Shown: positions 16,334 to 24,939 of the stretch, piece by piece
Layout of the letters: each line of letters opens with the position of its first letter
Numbering within the stretch: the first letter of the stretch is position 1
Assembly (NCBI GenBank): GCA_964411985.1
Contig: CAYPNF010000084.1
Coordinates: forward strand, 1-29,488
Direction of reading: 5' to 3'
Origin: CAYPNF01 sp964411985
GTDB lineage: Bacteria; Verrucomicrobiota; Verrucomicrobiia; Limisphaerales; J093
DNA: 29,488 nt
Made by a program: the position numbers and the translations under genes
Notes under the pieces: model-generated
What the model was told of the DNA's origin: nothing
Database searches by the model: none
Seen by the model: only the letters and a program-made list of their open reading frames with translations

Positions 16334-17197
16334 ATGAAAAGGAATGAACAAAAGAGTCGCTCAAGCGGTTTCACGCTGATTGAGCTGTTGGTGGTCATCG
16401 CCATCATCGCTATCCTCGCCGGCATGCTACTGCCTGCCCTCGCCAAAGCCAAGTCCAAGGGCCAGGGAATCATGTGCATGAACAACACGCGGCAACTCAT
16501 GCTCGCCTGGAGAATGTACGCCGAGGACAATCACGACAAAATCCCCTATGCCTACGCTCAGGAGGGTAACCCTGGCCACCCTAATTATCCCTTTGCTTGG
16601 GTTCATGGCATCATCGATTACAACGGCGCAAATGCCGATAACTGGAACTGGACGAACACGTTGGGTACCGGCGCAATCTGGCTCTACACGGGCAAATCCC
16701 CGTTGATCTATAAGTGCCCTGCTGACAAGACGATGGTCAAGCCCACCAGCGGTCCCTTCAAAGGAATGTCCATCACCCGTGCGCGCAGCAATTCCATGAA
16801 CGCCTGGTGCGGTGGAAACGAGGGGGTGCACACTTGGTTCGGCAGCCCTCCCTTGCGCATGTACAAGAAGTTGAGCGATATGGTCGATCCGGGCCCAACC
16901 ATGACTTGGGTTTTGGTGGATGAGCACCCGGATAGCATCAATGACGGTTTCTTCGTGATCGACATGACAGGATATCCCAATCCCGCCCAGGCCAAGCTGC
17001 CCGACTTCCCTTCAAGTTACCATAACGGTGCCTGTGGGTTCTCTTTCGCCGACGGACATTCCGAGATCAAGAAATGGACCGATAGCCGCACGAAACCGCC
17101 CGTGACCGGAAGGGGAAGTGCAACCCTCCCATCTGCCAACCAGCCGAACAACAAAGACGTCCTCTGGCTCTGGGAGCGGACGACCCGCAAAGAGTAA
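16334..17197 (+). CDS. Type II secretion-type pseudopilin, H-X9-DG subclass
   Basis: 287 aa. A classical prepilin peptidase site, SSG|FTLIELLVVIAIIAIL, has cleavage after Gly12 and the essential Glu at +5, followed by the long hydrophobic N-terminal helix. The C-terminal part carries the H-X9-DG signature (YHN, then SFADGHSE). It marks the very large pseudopilin-like family of Verrucomicrobiota, Lentisphaerota and Planctomycetota. Family members are thought to be fibre subunits or decorated surface proteins; no other secretion gene lies nearby, so this is one of many dispersed paralogues. Several Trp/Tyr-rich stretches and three Cys follow the helix. The start is supported by the position of the cleavage site, not by a ribosome-binding site. 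A strong terminator follows, so it is transcribed alone. Confidence 0.95.
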   Translation: MKRNEQKSRSSGFTLIELLVVIAIIAILAGMLLPALAKAKSKGQGIMCMNNTRQLMLAWRMYAEDNHDKIPYAYAQEGNPGHPNYPFAWVHGIIDYNGANADNWNWTNTLGTGAIWLYTGKSPLIYKCPADKTMVKPTSGPFKGMSITRARSNSMNAWCGGNEGVHTWFGSPPLRMYKKLSDMVDPGPTMTWVLVDEHPDSINDGFFVIDMTGYPNPAQAKLPDFPSSYHNGACGFSFADGHSEIKKWTDSRTKPPVTGRGSATLPSANQPNNKDVLWLWERTTRKE

Positions 17198-17801
17198 GAT
17201 TCTCTCCACCAGAAGGCGGCTCTGCCTTCGGTGTCAGGGTACACGCGCACAAATCCCCGCTCCGGGTGGTAAGAAGTCCGGAGCGGGGGTATTTGTTTGT
17301 GCCAGAATCTCCGGCACTAGCAACAAGCCCTACCAAACCGGGAGCTTGCTGAAATTCTTTCTCTTCTCCAAAACCCGCAACCCATAAGTGTCCCCAACGA
17401 GTTCGATCCGAGTTCGGACTTGGCCGCGCTACCTCGTCCCACATAGAGAATCGGCAGGAAGGAAGAATCCTAAAGAAAAAAGAACACTCAGATTCGATCC
17501 AGAGTATGGGTGGGCGCTCGGCCCGAGTCACATCTCGTTTGGGGATTTTTCCCCACACACTGGGAGATTCCCCCTGAATCGGATGGAGTCTTTCTGGCCA
17601 GAGCAGAGGTGCCAAACCCGAGTGATCACCGTTCAAATCTCTTTTTGACAAGTACTTACAATTCTGAAAGACGGATGTCCCCGGGCATGGCAAGTCTCCT
17701 GCTCTAAGAAATTCACGGAATCTGTGCAGATGCGTCAGGAGAGGTATCGACGCGAGTGGGCACATAAAGCCGAGATTAACAAACGGAAGAAAGAAACGAT
17801 T
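17198..17801. other. Intergenic region between pseudopilin and Calx-beta protein
   Basis: About 600 bp without a credible gene. It holds the pseudopilin terminator (17255-17288) and a small hairpin GGGGA-TTT-TCCCC near 17540. The open frames across it have no recognisable content. A promoter for the next gene is expected here but no full -35/-10 pair was found. Confidence 0.6.
17255..17288 (+). terminator. Rho-independent terminator after pseudopilin gene
   Basis: An 11-bp G+C-rich stem CCCCGCTCCGG / CCGGAGCGGGG has a 12-nt loop and is followed by GTATTTGTTTG. It lies 58 bp after the pseudopilin stop. Confidence 0.85.
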
Positions 17802-19160
17802 ATGCTACAGAAGTACGCTTTGAAAATGGCTGCGGTCATCCTGACGGGATGCTGGTGTTCGGTCTCGGCGTTCGCCGATGACCCCACCATACCAACTCCG
17901 CCGAATCCACCAGAACCCAACGTCCCCCCCGTGGTCGTAACCGAACCGACGAAAGTCGCAGTCTGGGCGACCGACGGCACCGCACTCGTAGAAACAAGTA
18001 CCGCAGCGTTCACTTTCGTACGGTCCGGGCCTACCGACGCCGACCTGGAAGTGCCTTTCGCCTATAGCGGCTCAGCGGTCCTGGGGATCGACTTCAGCGA
18101 GGCACCGGTAACTCTCAACGACAAGACCAACAAGATCATCATCCCCAAGGGTTACTCGGCGGTGGATCTGCTCATCACCCCCAACCTGAATCCCAACAAG
18201 CGCGGCAACAAAAACATCTATGTTTCCCTGAACAAAGAGGCCCTCGATCTGGTCAAGATCGGCCACTACCATCCTCGTGCGGAAGTGCGGCTGGTGGATG
18301 ATACGTTCAACGACCTCCCCCCCACCGTCGCAATGCAGAGCCCTAAGGAGGGCGAGTCCTTTGCTCTGCCCGCAGATGTGAAACTCTCGGCAGTCGCAAC
18401 GGATACGGATGATACGGTCAAGAAGGTCAGTTTCTATTCCGGCGACCACTTTGTGGGTAGTTCGGAAGTGGTCGACGCGGACGGATACTTCAGCTTCGTA
18501 TGGGTCAACCCTTCGATCGGCACACATGAGGTCTTTGCTCGCGCAGTGGATGCGGCTGGGAAGAGTGCGGTCAGTGGCACGGTCAAGTTCACCGTGAACG
18601 GAGTTCTCCCCACCATCACCATTACGGAGCCGGTGAACAAGGCCCAAGTAAAGCTGGGAGAGAACGTCACGATCTCGGGTTCAGCTACGGGCACTGGCAC
18701 ACTGACTGTCGACCTTTACGACGGTTCGAAGCTGCTCCAGAGTAAGGAGGGTGCGTCCTTCAGCTACACCCTCAACACTCCATCGGTGGGACGCCACGTG
18801 TTGACCGCCAAAGTGACAGACTCCGTGGCCCAAAAGGCCTCCACCTCGGTCACCATCACCGTTGCGGATACGGCCCCGGAAGTGAAAATCACGGAGCCGA
18901 CTCAGGGACAGAACTTTGCGCGCGGCTCGGTTATTACGCTCAAGGCTGTCGCTGCGGATGCCGACGGCAGCATCAAGAAAGTCACTTTTTGGGCCAATTA
19001 CCGACCTGTGGGTGAAGGGGTGTTGGCAGCAGACGGAAGTGCGTATGAGTGCAAGTGGGTCGGAGCACGCCCCGGCTTGTACAAACTCCAAGCGGTCGCC
19101 GTGAACAGTAACGGCACCATGAAGATCTCCGATCCGGTGTCTATCAACGTATCACGCTAA
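17802..19160 (+). CDS. Secreted Calx-beta / bacterial Ig-like domain protein
   Basis: 452 aa from the ATG at 17802, which gives a good signal peptide (LQKYALKMAAVIL, ending SVSAFA before DDP); the longer frame to 17724 would bury it behind a charged tail. A Pro-rich linker (~residues 26-45) precedes a Calx-beta-like domain (~48-165; GIDFSE is the typical 'G.DF' turn). Three Ig-like modules of ~90 residues follow, each starting P-x-(V/I)-x-(M/I)-x-(S/E)-P and containing LSAVATDTDD, ISGSATGTG or LKAVAADADG. Such domains bind calcium or carbohydrate and act as spacers; there is no catalytic domain, so a binding or structural extracellular role is inferred. The nearest gene on the same strand, the pseudopilin, is separated by a terminator, so the gene is monocistronic. 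Confidence 0.88.
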   Translation: MLQKYALKMAAVILTGCWCSVSAFADDPTIPTPPNPPEPNVPPVVVTEPTKVAVWATDGTALVETSTAAFTFVRSGPTDADLEVPFAYSGSAVLGIDFSEAPVTLNDKTNKIIIPKGYSAVDLLITPNLNPNKRGNKNIYVSLNKEALDLVKIGHYHPRAEVRLVDDTFNDLPPTVAMQSPKEGESFALPADVKLSAVATDTDDTVKKVSFYSGDHFVGSSEVVDADGYFSFVWVNPSIGTHEVFARAVDAAGKSAVSGTVKFTVNGVLPTITITEPVNKAQVKLGENVTISGSATGTGTLTVDLYDGSKLLQSKEGASFSYTLNTPSVGRHVLTAKVTDSVAQKASTSVTITVADTAPEVKITEPTQGQNFARGSVITLKAVAADADGSIKKVTFWANYRPVGEGVLAADGSAYECKWVGARPGLYKLQAVAVNSNGTMKISDPVSINVSR

Positions 19161-19181
19161 AACGTTCTGACGGACAGCAGA

Positions 19182-19206
19182 CCCGCTCCCCTTCGGGGGG
19201 GCGGGT
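19182..19206 (+). terminator. Rho-independent terminator after Calx-beta protein gene
   Basis: Stem ACCCGC-T-CCCC with loop TTC pairs to GGGG-G-GCGGGT, followed by TTTTCTTGTT. It lies 21 bp after the stop codon. Confidence 0.92.
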
Positions 19207-19262
19207 TTTCTTGTTGTCGCGTGCCTTCAGAATGAAAGGGAATCGGCGCTGTGGGGAGGAAC

Positions 19263-19667
19263 CTAAGGCTTGCTGGTAATCCGATTCCACGGAATCCCTT
19301 GGGTCAGAGCATATTTCGCAAAGGCCTTCTCGTGCTGAATCAGCACTGCGCGCACCACGCCCGAATCATCTGCCAGACCGATATCCCCTTTGTGGTCAGG
19401 GATCAGGTCTGTCTTCTTATGGGCATACATGACTGCGAAGACCGCCCCAGCAAAGGCATGGTAGGGCAGTTCCTTGTAGGCGCCATCGGCAGTATCCTCG
19501 ACTGCATCCACCAGAAACTCGAGCTGATCTACCAAGTGGGTGTATTTGGTGGAATTGATCTGCGTGAACTCTGCTTTCCACATCGGCAGTTTGCGCAAAA
19601 TTCCCTCCACAATTTGCGGAGTAATCAGGGAGGCACCACGGTTCACAAAATCAGCGATCTCTGGCAT
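19263..19667 (-). CDS. DUF1232 (YkvA-like) protein
   Basis: 134 aa from the ATG at 19667 (MPEIADFVNRG); an open frame continues to 19793 but adds a sequence unlike the family. The core LPYHAFAGAVFAVMYA, then TDLIPD and GLADDSGVV, matches the DUF1232 pattern (hydrophobic helix, D-x-IPD, G-x-x-DD). Family members are small membrane-associated proteins of unknown function. The usual second part of the hydrophobic helix is less hydrophobic here (YAHKKTD), so membrane insertion is uncertain. No Shine-Dalgarno was seen before the chosen ATG. It is divergent from the oxidoreductase gene. Confidence 0.7.
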   Translation of the reverse strand: MPEIADFVNRGASLITPQIVEGILRKLPMWKAEFTQINSTKYTHLVDQLEFLVDAVEDTADGAYKELPYHAFAGAVFAVMYAHKKTDLIPDHKGDIGLADDSGVVRAVLIQHEKAFAKYALTQGIPWNRITSKP

Positions 19668-19829
19668 GGGAGGAGCATAGCGGGCGGTGATTGGGTGGGA
19701 AAGTAGAAAAACTGAGGTTGCCCAAAGGAAATGTCTTGCGTTACTGAGGCTTGACGGTGGTTCCTCGCTGCCCTTTACTTGGTTTAAGGGCATGGTTCAC
19801 CACGAATCGTGCGGTCCATTGCGATATTT

Positions 19830-21146
19830 ATGAGTACAGGAAACCACATTCAGTCCAGCACCTCCCGCCGCGATTTCATTAAGACCTCCACGACCGCCGC
19901 CGTCGGTGGGGTTTTCGCCGCCAATCTCGCTTTCCCGCAGAAGACGTTCGCCGCGAACAGTGATACCCTTAAGGTGGGTCTTGTCGGCTGCGGAGGACGC
20001 GGGACCGGAGCCGCCGGGCAAGCCCTAAACGCCGACCCGAACGTCGTGCTCACCGCCGTGGCAGATGTATTCGAGGGTCAGTGCCATAACAGCCTCAACA
20101 GCCTCAAAGCCGACGCGAAGATCGGCAGCCGGGTCAAAGTGGATCCGGATCACATTTTTGTTGGCCTGGACGGTTTCCAGAAAGTCATCCAAAGCGGTGT
20201 TGACGTCGTGCTGTTGGCCTCTCCTCCGGGATTCCGCCCCCAGCACCTGAAGGCCGCCATCGCCGCCGGGAAACACGTATTCTGCGAAAAACCGGTGGCG
20301 ACCGATAGCCCTGGCGTCCGTTCCGTCCTGGAATCGGTGGCAGAAGCCAAGAAAAAGAACCTGACCCTGGTCTCGGGCTTTTGTTGGCGATACGATCTAC
20401 CCCGGCGCGAGTTCTACAAACGCATTCATGACGGTGCCATCGGCGAGATTCGCGCCATCCACGCCACCTACCTGACGGGTCCGGTCAAACCGATGCCCTC
20501 GCCCAAAGACCGCCCCGCGGGCATGGGTGACGTCGAATGGCAGCTCAAGAATTGGTACAACTTCACCTGGCTCTCGGGCGACGGACTCGTGGAGCAGGCA
20601 TGCCACAGCATCGACAAGATTGCCTGGGCCATGAAGGATGTTCCGCCAGTCAAAGCCGTCGGGAATGGCGGACGCCAGATTCCCAACAACGAAGGCTGCA
20701 TCTTTGATCACATCGACGTCTTCTACGAATACGAAGACGGCGCCCGGGCCTCCATGGCGCAGCGTCAGATCAGCAATTGCTATAGCGACAACAGCGATTA
20801 CCTCATGGGTGCCACTGGTTTCGGCACGATCAAGGGTTGGGCTGATCCCATCATCAAAGGTGCCACCTCCTGGAAGTATCGTGGCGAGAAGAATGACATG
20901 TACCAGACGGAGCACAACGAGCTGTTCGCGTCGATCCGTTCGGGCAATCCCATCAATAATGGCATCTGGATGGCCCACAGCACCCTGATGGCGATCATGG
21001 GCCGCACGGCCGCCTACACCGGGCAGGAAGTGACTTGGGAAGAGGCTCTCAACTCGAAGGAGCAACTCGTGCCGGCAAATCTCACCTGGGACGGCAAGCT
21101 CGCCCTGCCTCCCATGGCCGTTCCCGGCAAGTCGAAGAAGATGTAA
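19830..21146 (+). CDS. Tat-exported Gfo/Idh/MocA-family NAD(P)-dependent oxidoreductase
   Basis: 438 aa from the ATG at 19830. It begins with a twin-arginine signal (TSRRDFIK, Arg13-Arg14, then TAAVGGVFAANLAF). The Rossmann nucleotide site is GLVGCGGRGTG (~50-60), and the family motif EKPVATD lies at ~153. The C-terminal alpha/beta domain includes GLVEQACHSIDKIAWAM and a final segment ending PLPPMAVPGKSKKM-like. Members oxidise or epimerise sugars, inositols or related polyols; the substrate cannot be read here. Tat export implies folding with bound NAD(P) before translocation, a pattern common for this family in Verrucomicrobiota and Planctomycetota. The tcdA gene follows after 32 bp and may share the transcript, though the functions are unrelated. 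Confidence 0.95.
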   Translation: MSTGNHIQSSTSRRDFIKTSTTAAVGGVFAANLAFPQKTFAANSDTLKVGLVGCGGRGTGAAGQALNADPNVVLTAVADVFEGQCHNSLNSLKADAKIGSRVKVDPDHIFVGLDGFQKVIQSGVDVVLLASPPGFRPQHLKAAIAAGKHVFCEKPVATDSPGVRSVLESVAEAKKKNLTLVSGFCWRYDLPRREFYKRIHDGAIGEIRAIHATYLTGPVKPMPSPKDRPAGMGDVEWQLKNWYNFTWLSGDGLVEQACHSIDKIAWAMKDVPPVKAVGNGGRQIPNNEGCIFDHIDVFYEYEDGARASMAQRQISNCYSDNSDYLMGATGFGTIKGWADPIIKGATSWKYRGEKNDMYQTEHNELFASIRSGNPINNGIWMAHSTLMAIMGRTAAYTGQEVTWEEALNSKEQLVPANLTWDGKLALPPMAVPGKSKKM

Positions 21147-21178
21147 TCACGGACGGATCGGCGGCGGACGAAACGGAT

Positions 21179-21994
21179 ATGGCCACCCCCCATCCCGGGA
21201 GCGAAAGTGCTGCCTGGGAGGACCGATTTGGCGGGATCCAGCGGTTGTACGGTTCATCGGCATGCGATCGACTGCGCCAAGCCCGCATCCTCGTGGTCGG
21301 GCTTGGCGGCGTTGGTTCCTGGGTCGCTGAAGCGCTCGCGCGGACCGGCATCGGCCATTTGACGCTGGTAGACACCGACGAGGTTTGCCTCACGAATACC
21401 AACCGGCAACTGCATGCCCTGGATGGGAATTACGGTCAAGGCAAGGCCGCAGTGATGGCGCAACGCCTCGCGTTGATTAACCCCTCCGCCAAGATCGAGG
21501 CTATCCAATCCTATATCTGGGCCCCCGCCCTCGATGAACTCCTTCGCGATGGGTACGATTGTGTTGCGGAGGCGATCGACACCATCCGCGCCAAGTGTCA
21601 ACTGCTCGCGTATTGCACTCAGCATCAGGTCCCCGTGATCGGCTCGGGGGCTGCCGGTGGACGGCGGGATCCCACCCAGGTCCGAGTAGGCGATATCGTG
21701 GAGGCCACTGAAGACGGCCTGCTGCGGTCAGCCAGGAAGATGCTTCGCCGCAAACATGGGTTCCCGCGAAAAGGCGTCCCGATGGGCATTCCTTGTGTCT
21801 ATTCTCTCGAAAAAGCTCTCTATCCTCAAGAAGGCGGCCTGGTAGGGCATGAGCATCCGAATGCTGAGTTAGCCCGGCAAAAGCGCTGGGGAACGGCCAG
21901 TTTCGTGACCGGCACCTTTGGATTTACTGCGGCAGCGAGGATTGTGGACTGGGTGCTGAAGGACCCGCCTCCAACTGAGAGCGCTCGGCTGTAA
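21179..21994 (+). CDS. tcdA: tRNA threonylcarbamoyladenosine dehydratase (TcdA/CsdL, ThiF/E1-like)
   Basis: 271 aa from the ATG at 21179, close to the ~268 residues usual for the family; the open frame upstream to 21035 overlaps the oxidoreductase gene and is rejected. An E1-like ATP-binding fold carries GLGGVGS (41-47), the acidic pair in LVDTDEV, and NTNRQLHAL (73-81), which is the TcdA form of the NxxRQ motif. Later motifs include GSGAAGGRRDPT and CVYS. By family knowledge it uses ATP to dehydrate t6A37 of tRNA to the cyclic ct6A form, stabilising decoding of ANN codons. It is cytoplasmic. Its 3' end overlaps the convergent amidohydrolase gene by 71 bp. Confidence 0.93.
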   Translation: MATPHPGSESAAWEDRFGGIQRLYGSSACDRLRQARILVVGLGGVGSWVAEALARTGIGHLTLVDTDEVCLTNTNRQLHALDGNYGQGKAAVMAQRLALINPSAKIEAIQSYIWAPALDELLRDGYDCVAEAIDTIRAKCQLLAYCTQHQVPVIGSGAAGGRRDPTQVRVGDIVEATEDGLLRSARKMLRRKHGFPRKGVPMGIPCVYSLEKALYPQEGGLVGHEHPNAELARQKRWGTASFVTGTFGFTAAARIVDWVLKDPPPTESARL

Positions 21995-23108
21995 CTCGCT
22001 TCTGCGGCAAGAACGCCCCGTTCGCCCCTGTCGCCAAGTTCTCTCCTCCCAAACCCAATGCCGCTTTCAGAAGGTAGTCTCGGTCTAATGGATTTGCCGT
22101 AGCCATGAGCCTCCTCGTCGTCGCTAGATCGAGTCGAGCCCACCACCAAAGGGGGTGACAAAGAGCTGTATTTACCAACGGCCAGTCGCTGCCCATCAGC
22201 AGGCGCCCCCGGTACTCGGGATTGCGAATCGCCTTGCCAAGGTATCCCTGCTTGTTCAGCTGAGTCAGCGAGGAGACGTCTGCGTAGAGGTTCGCGTACT
22301 TTCCCATCATCCGACGGAGGCGCAACTCGCAAGGCTCGCCGTCGATTTCTCCCGTGGAAGCCACGTGCGCGGCAATCACCACCACCCCTGCGTCCAACGC
22401 CCGCGTCAGTCGCATCGGATCCCCAAGTCGATCTTCGCTTCCTGCAAAAGCTCGCTCCTGTCCCACATGAACCAGAAGCGGCAGGTCCAATTCGACGAGC
22501 TTTTGATAAAACGGCTCAAAGCGGGCATCGGAAAGGTCAATCCCCTGCACGTTGGGCAAAAGTTTGATGCAGACTGCCCCATTGGTTTTGCACCAATCGA
22601 GGCGCTGCAGGGCATCCGGACGAAGCGGGTTCACGCTCCCGGCCCAGAGCAGATTGGTATAGGAATGCGCCATCTCCGCCGCAAACTCGTTCGGCACATA
22701 GAGCTCGGTGCGTTCTCGATCCAGCACACCGTCCTGATCCACCGCCCCATCCAACGCAAGCACCACGGCGCACCGCACGTGTTGGCTCTCGGCAATCACC
22801 TGTGACAGATGTTCAGCAACGACCCGGTCACCCTTCTCGATGATTTCCTGTTCGGTAGTGCCGAAGGCTTTCAAGAAGAGACGAAACTTCCAGGAGTGGC
22901 GGAGCCTCGGATTCACATAGCAGTCGCTCCCCTTCCCCAACCCGGCGATGTGCGCATGGAAATCCACCAGGGATTCAGGCAACGGAATCTCCGCCTGGTG
23001 GTAAGGGCCCAGGCGCCCTGCGACCAAGACGAAGCTCGCTGCTGCTGCGGCACACGCCGTCAAGGCTGCGCGCCAAAAGCGAGTGCGACCTTGTTGGTTA
23101 TTTCTCAT
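21924..23108 (-). CDS. Secreted amidohydrolase (metal-dependent, Amidohydro_2-like)
   Basis: 394 aa. An N-terminal signal or anchor (RFWRAALTACAAAAASFVLVAG) is followed by a TIM-barrel metallohydrolase. Visible metal/catalytic motifs are DFHAHI (His51, His53), CIKLLP (Lys position after strand 4), LLVHVG, VIAAHVAST and the final GSDWPL Asp. Relatives hydrolyse or decarboxylate small organic molecules; the substrate is not predictable here. The last ~45 residues are low-complexity and overlap tcdA on the opposite strand. The upstream 139 bp is a divergent promoter region shared with the carboxylesterase gene. Confidence 0.88.
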   Translation of the reverse strand: MRNNQQGRTRFWRAALTACAAAAASFVLVAGRLGPYHQAEIPLPESLVDFHAHIAGLGKGSDCYVNPRLRHSWKFRLFLKAFGTTEQEIIEKGDRVVAEHLSQVIAESQHVRCAVVLALDGAVDQDGVLDRERTELYVPNEFAAEMAHSYTNLLWAGSVNPLRPDALQRLDWCKTNGAVCIKLLPNVQGIDLSDARFEPFYQKLVELDLPLLVHVGQERAFAGSEDRLGDPMRLTRALDAGVVVIAAHVASTGEIDGEPCELRLRRMMGKYANLYADVSSLTQLNKQGYLGKAIRNPEYRGRLLMGSDWPLVNTALCHPLWWWARLDLATTRRLMATANPLDRDYLLKAALGLGGENLATGANGAFLPQKRVTAERSQLEAGPSAPSPQSSLPQ

Positions 23109-23247
23109 GCCGACACTTTAGGCTCTTCCCTGCCAACTGGACGAATTGTAAGTTTCAATGCAGGCATTGAGGAATGCGATGCAATGGGATGGCTATTTCA
23201 AACACACCTCAATAGAATAGCCCCTGAAGCTCAGAATCAAAGACGTT

Positions 23248-24882
23248 ATGAAGAAAGGTATCCGCACTTCGGTGTTGGTAACAGTGGCCGCCCTCACCAC
23301 ATCCGCCTCCGAGCCAACCGTCCTGGCCCAGGAAAGAGTCACCATTGCTAAAGGTGTTTTGGAGGGAACCTCCAACGAGGGTATTCGGAGCTTCAAGGGG
23401 ATTCCGTTCGCTCAACCACCGGTCGGCGACTTGCGCTGGGCACCCCCTGCCCCTCCCATGAGTTGGGAGGGAGTCCGCAAAGCAGACAAGTTCGGACCTC
23501 GCGCCATGCAACTCCCTATCTTCGGCGATATGGGCTTCCGGTCGGACGGCATGAGCGAAGATTGCCTCTATCTCAACGTCTGGACGCCCGCCAAATCAGG
23601 CAAGGAAAAGCTGCCCGTCCTCGTCTACTTCTACGGTGGTGGGTTCGTCGCCGGAGACGGCTCGGAAGCTCGCTATGATGGCGAGAGCATGGCCCGAAAA
23701 GGCATCGTCGCGGTCACTGTGAACTACCGGTTGGGAGTCTTCGGATTCTTCGCTCACCCCGAGCTCACCAAATCCTCCCCGCACCGCGCCTCAGGCAACT
23801 ACGGTCTACTCGACCAATACGCAGCCTTAAAATGGGTGAAGCAGAACATCGCAGCATTCGGCGGCAACCCGAAGCGCGTCACGATCGCAGGAGAATCGGC
23901 TGGCTCCATCGCGGCCAGCGCGCAAATGGCCTCGCCCCTGGCCAAAGGGCTCATCGCCGGCGCCATTGGCGAAAGCGGCTCCATTCTGGGTGCACTCTCC
24001 GCTGTTCCTCTACCAGAGGCAGAGGTAAGCGGCACCAAGTTTGCAACAAGCCTGGGTCTTGGCGATTCCCCCACGCTCACAGCGCTGAGGGCCATGCCGG
24101 CGCAGAAACTCTTGGAGGCGTCCGGCAAACCAGGTGTTCCCTGGTTCAGACCCTCCATCGACGGTTATTTCTTCCCCAAAGACCCCATGGAGATCTTCGC
24201 CAAGGGTGAACAGGCGCACGTGCCGCTGCTCGTTGGATCCAACACGGAAGAGATGGGAGCCGGGGCCATCCTGGGATCCGACAAACCGACCGTGGAGAAC
24301 TACCGCAAAGCTCTGAAGCGTCTCTACCCTGACCAAGCCGACGAAGCGTTCAGGCTGTACCCGGCATCCAACGAAACTGAAGTCTTGGACGCAGCCCAGG
24401 ACCTGGCAGGAGATCGGTTCATCAGCTACAGCACCTGGAAATGGATTGATCTGGCAACGAAGACCTCCAAAAAGCCCAGCTATTACTACCTCTACGCCCG
24501 TCCGCGCCCAGCCATGCGACCCGAAATGGGCGATGCAACCCCAGGACTCGCAGGGGGAGTGGTGCGGAACAAATCGGCGACGGCAGCTTCCAAACCCCTG
24601 TCGCGAGGGGCGGTCCATTCAGCAGAAATTGAGTATGCAATGGGCAATCTGGATTCCAACAAGGTCTACGCCTGGACGCCGGAGGACTACAAAGTCTCCC
24701 AAGTCATGCAGGACTACTTCGTGAACTTCATCAAGACCGGCAACCCCAATGGAAAAGGTCTGCCCAAGTGGCCGAAGTTCGCACAAGGCCAGCGCATGAT
24801 CCTCGATGTCCATACCCGTGCGGAGAAGGATAAGGTGCGAGCGCGTTATGAGTTCTTGGATCAGTTCTACCTGAAGAAGTAA
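23248..24882 (+). CDS. Secreted type-B carboxylesterase
   Basis: 544 aa with a signal peptide (residues ~1-28, ending VLAQ). It is a complete alpha/beta-hydrolase of the carboxylesterase/cholinesterase family. The oxyanion motif is YFYGGGFVAGDGS and the early signature EDCLYLNVWTP. The nucleophile elbow is GESAGS (Ser217), the acid lies in GSNTEEMG (Glu335), and the catalytic His457 is in GAVHSAEIEY. All catalytic elements are present, so it should be active on carboxylic esters outside the cytoplasm. Length and motif order are normal for bacterial members. It probably shares a transcript with the next gene 57 bp downstream (inference). No clear Shine-Dalgarno is seen at the start. Confidence 0.95.
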   Translation: MKKGIRTSVLVTVAALTTSASEPTVLAQERVTIAKGVLEGTSNEGIRSFKGIPFAQPPVGDLRWAPPAPPMSWEGVRKADKFGPRAMQLPIFGDMGFRSDGMSEDCLYLNVWTPAKSGKEKLPVLVYFYGGGFVAGDGSEARYDGESMARKGIVAVTVNYRLGVFGFFAHPELTKSSPHRASGNYGLLDQYAALKWVKQNIAAFGGNPKRVTIAGESAGSIAASAQMASPLAKGLIAGAIGESGSILGALSAVPLPEAEVSGTKFATSLGLGDSPTLTALRAMPAQKLLEASGKPGVPWFRPSIDGYFFPKDPMEIFAKGEQAHVPLLVGSNTEEMGAGAILGSDKPTVENYRKALKRLYPDQADEAFRLYPASNETEVLDAAQDLAGDRFISYSTWKWIDLATKTSKKPSYYYLYARPRPAMRPEMGDATPGLAGGVVRNKSATAASKPLSRGAVHSAEIEYAMGNLDSNKVYAWTPEDYKVSQVMQDYFVNFIKTGNPNGKGLPKWPKFAQGQRMILDVHTRAEKDKVRARYEFLDQFYLKK

Positions 24883-24939
24883 GGGGCAAGCCCTGCATGA
24901 ACAGACCCAGCCCGCTGGCTGGGAAAGGCATAACTTTGA

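Noticed and set aside
17645..17650. TTGACA upstream of the Calx-beta gene as a -35 box
   Set aside because: No acceptable -10 hexamer lies 16-18 bp downstream.
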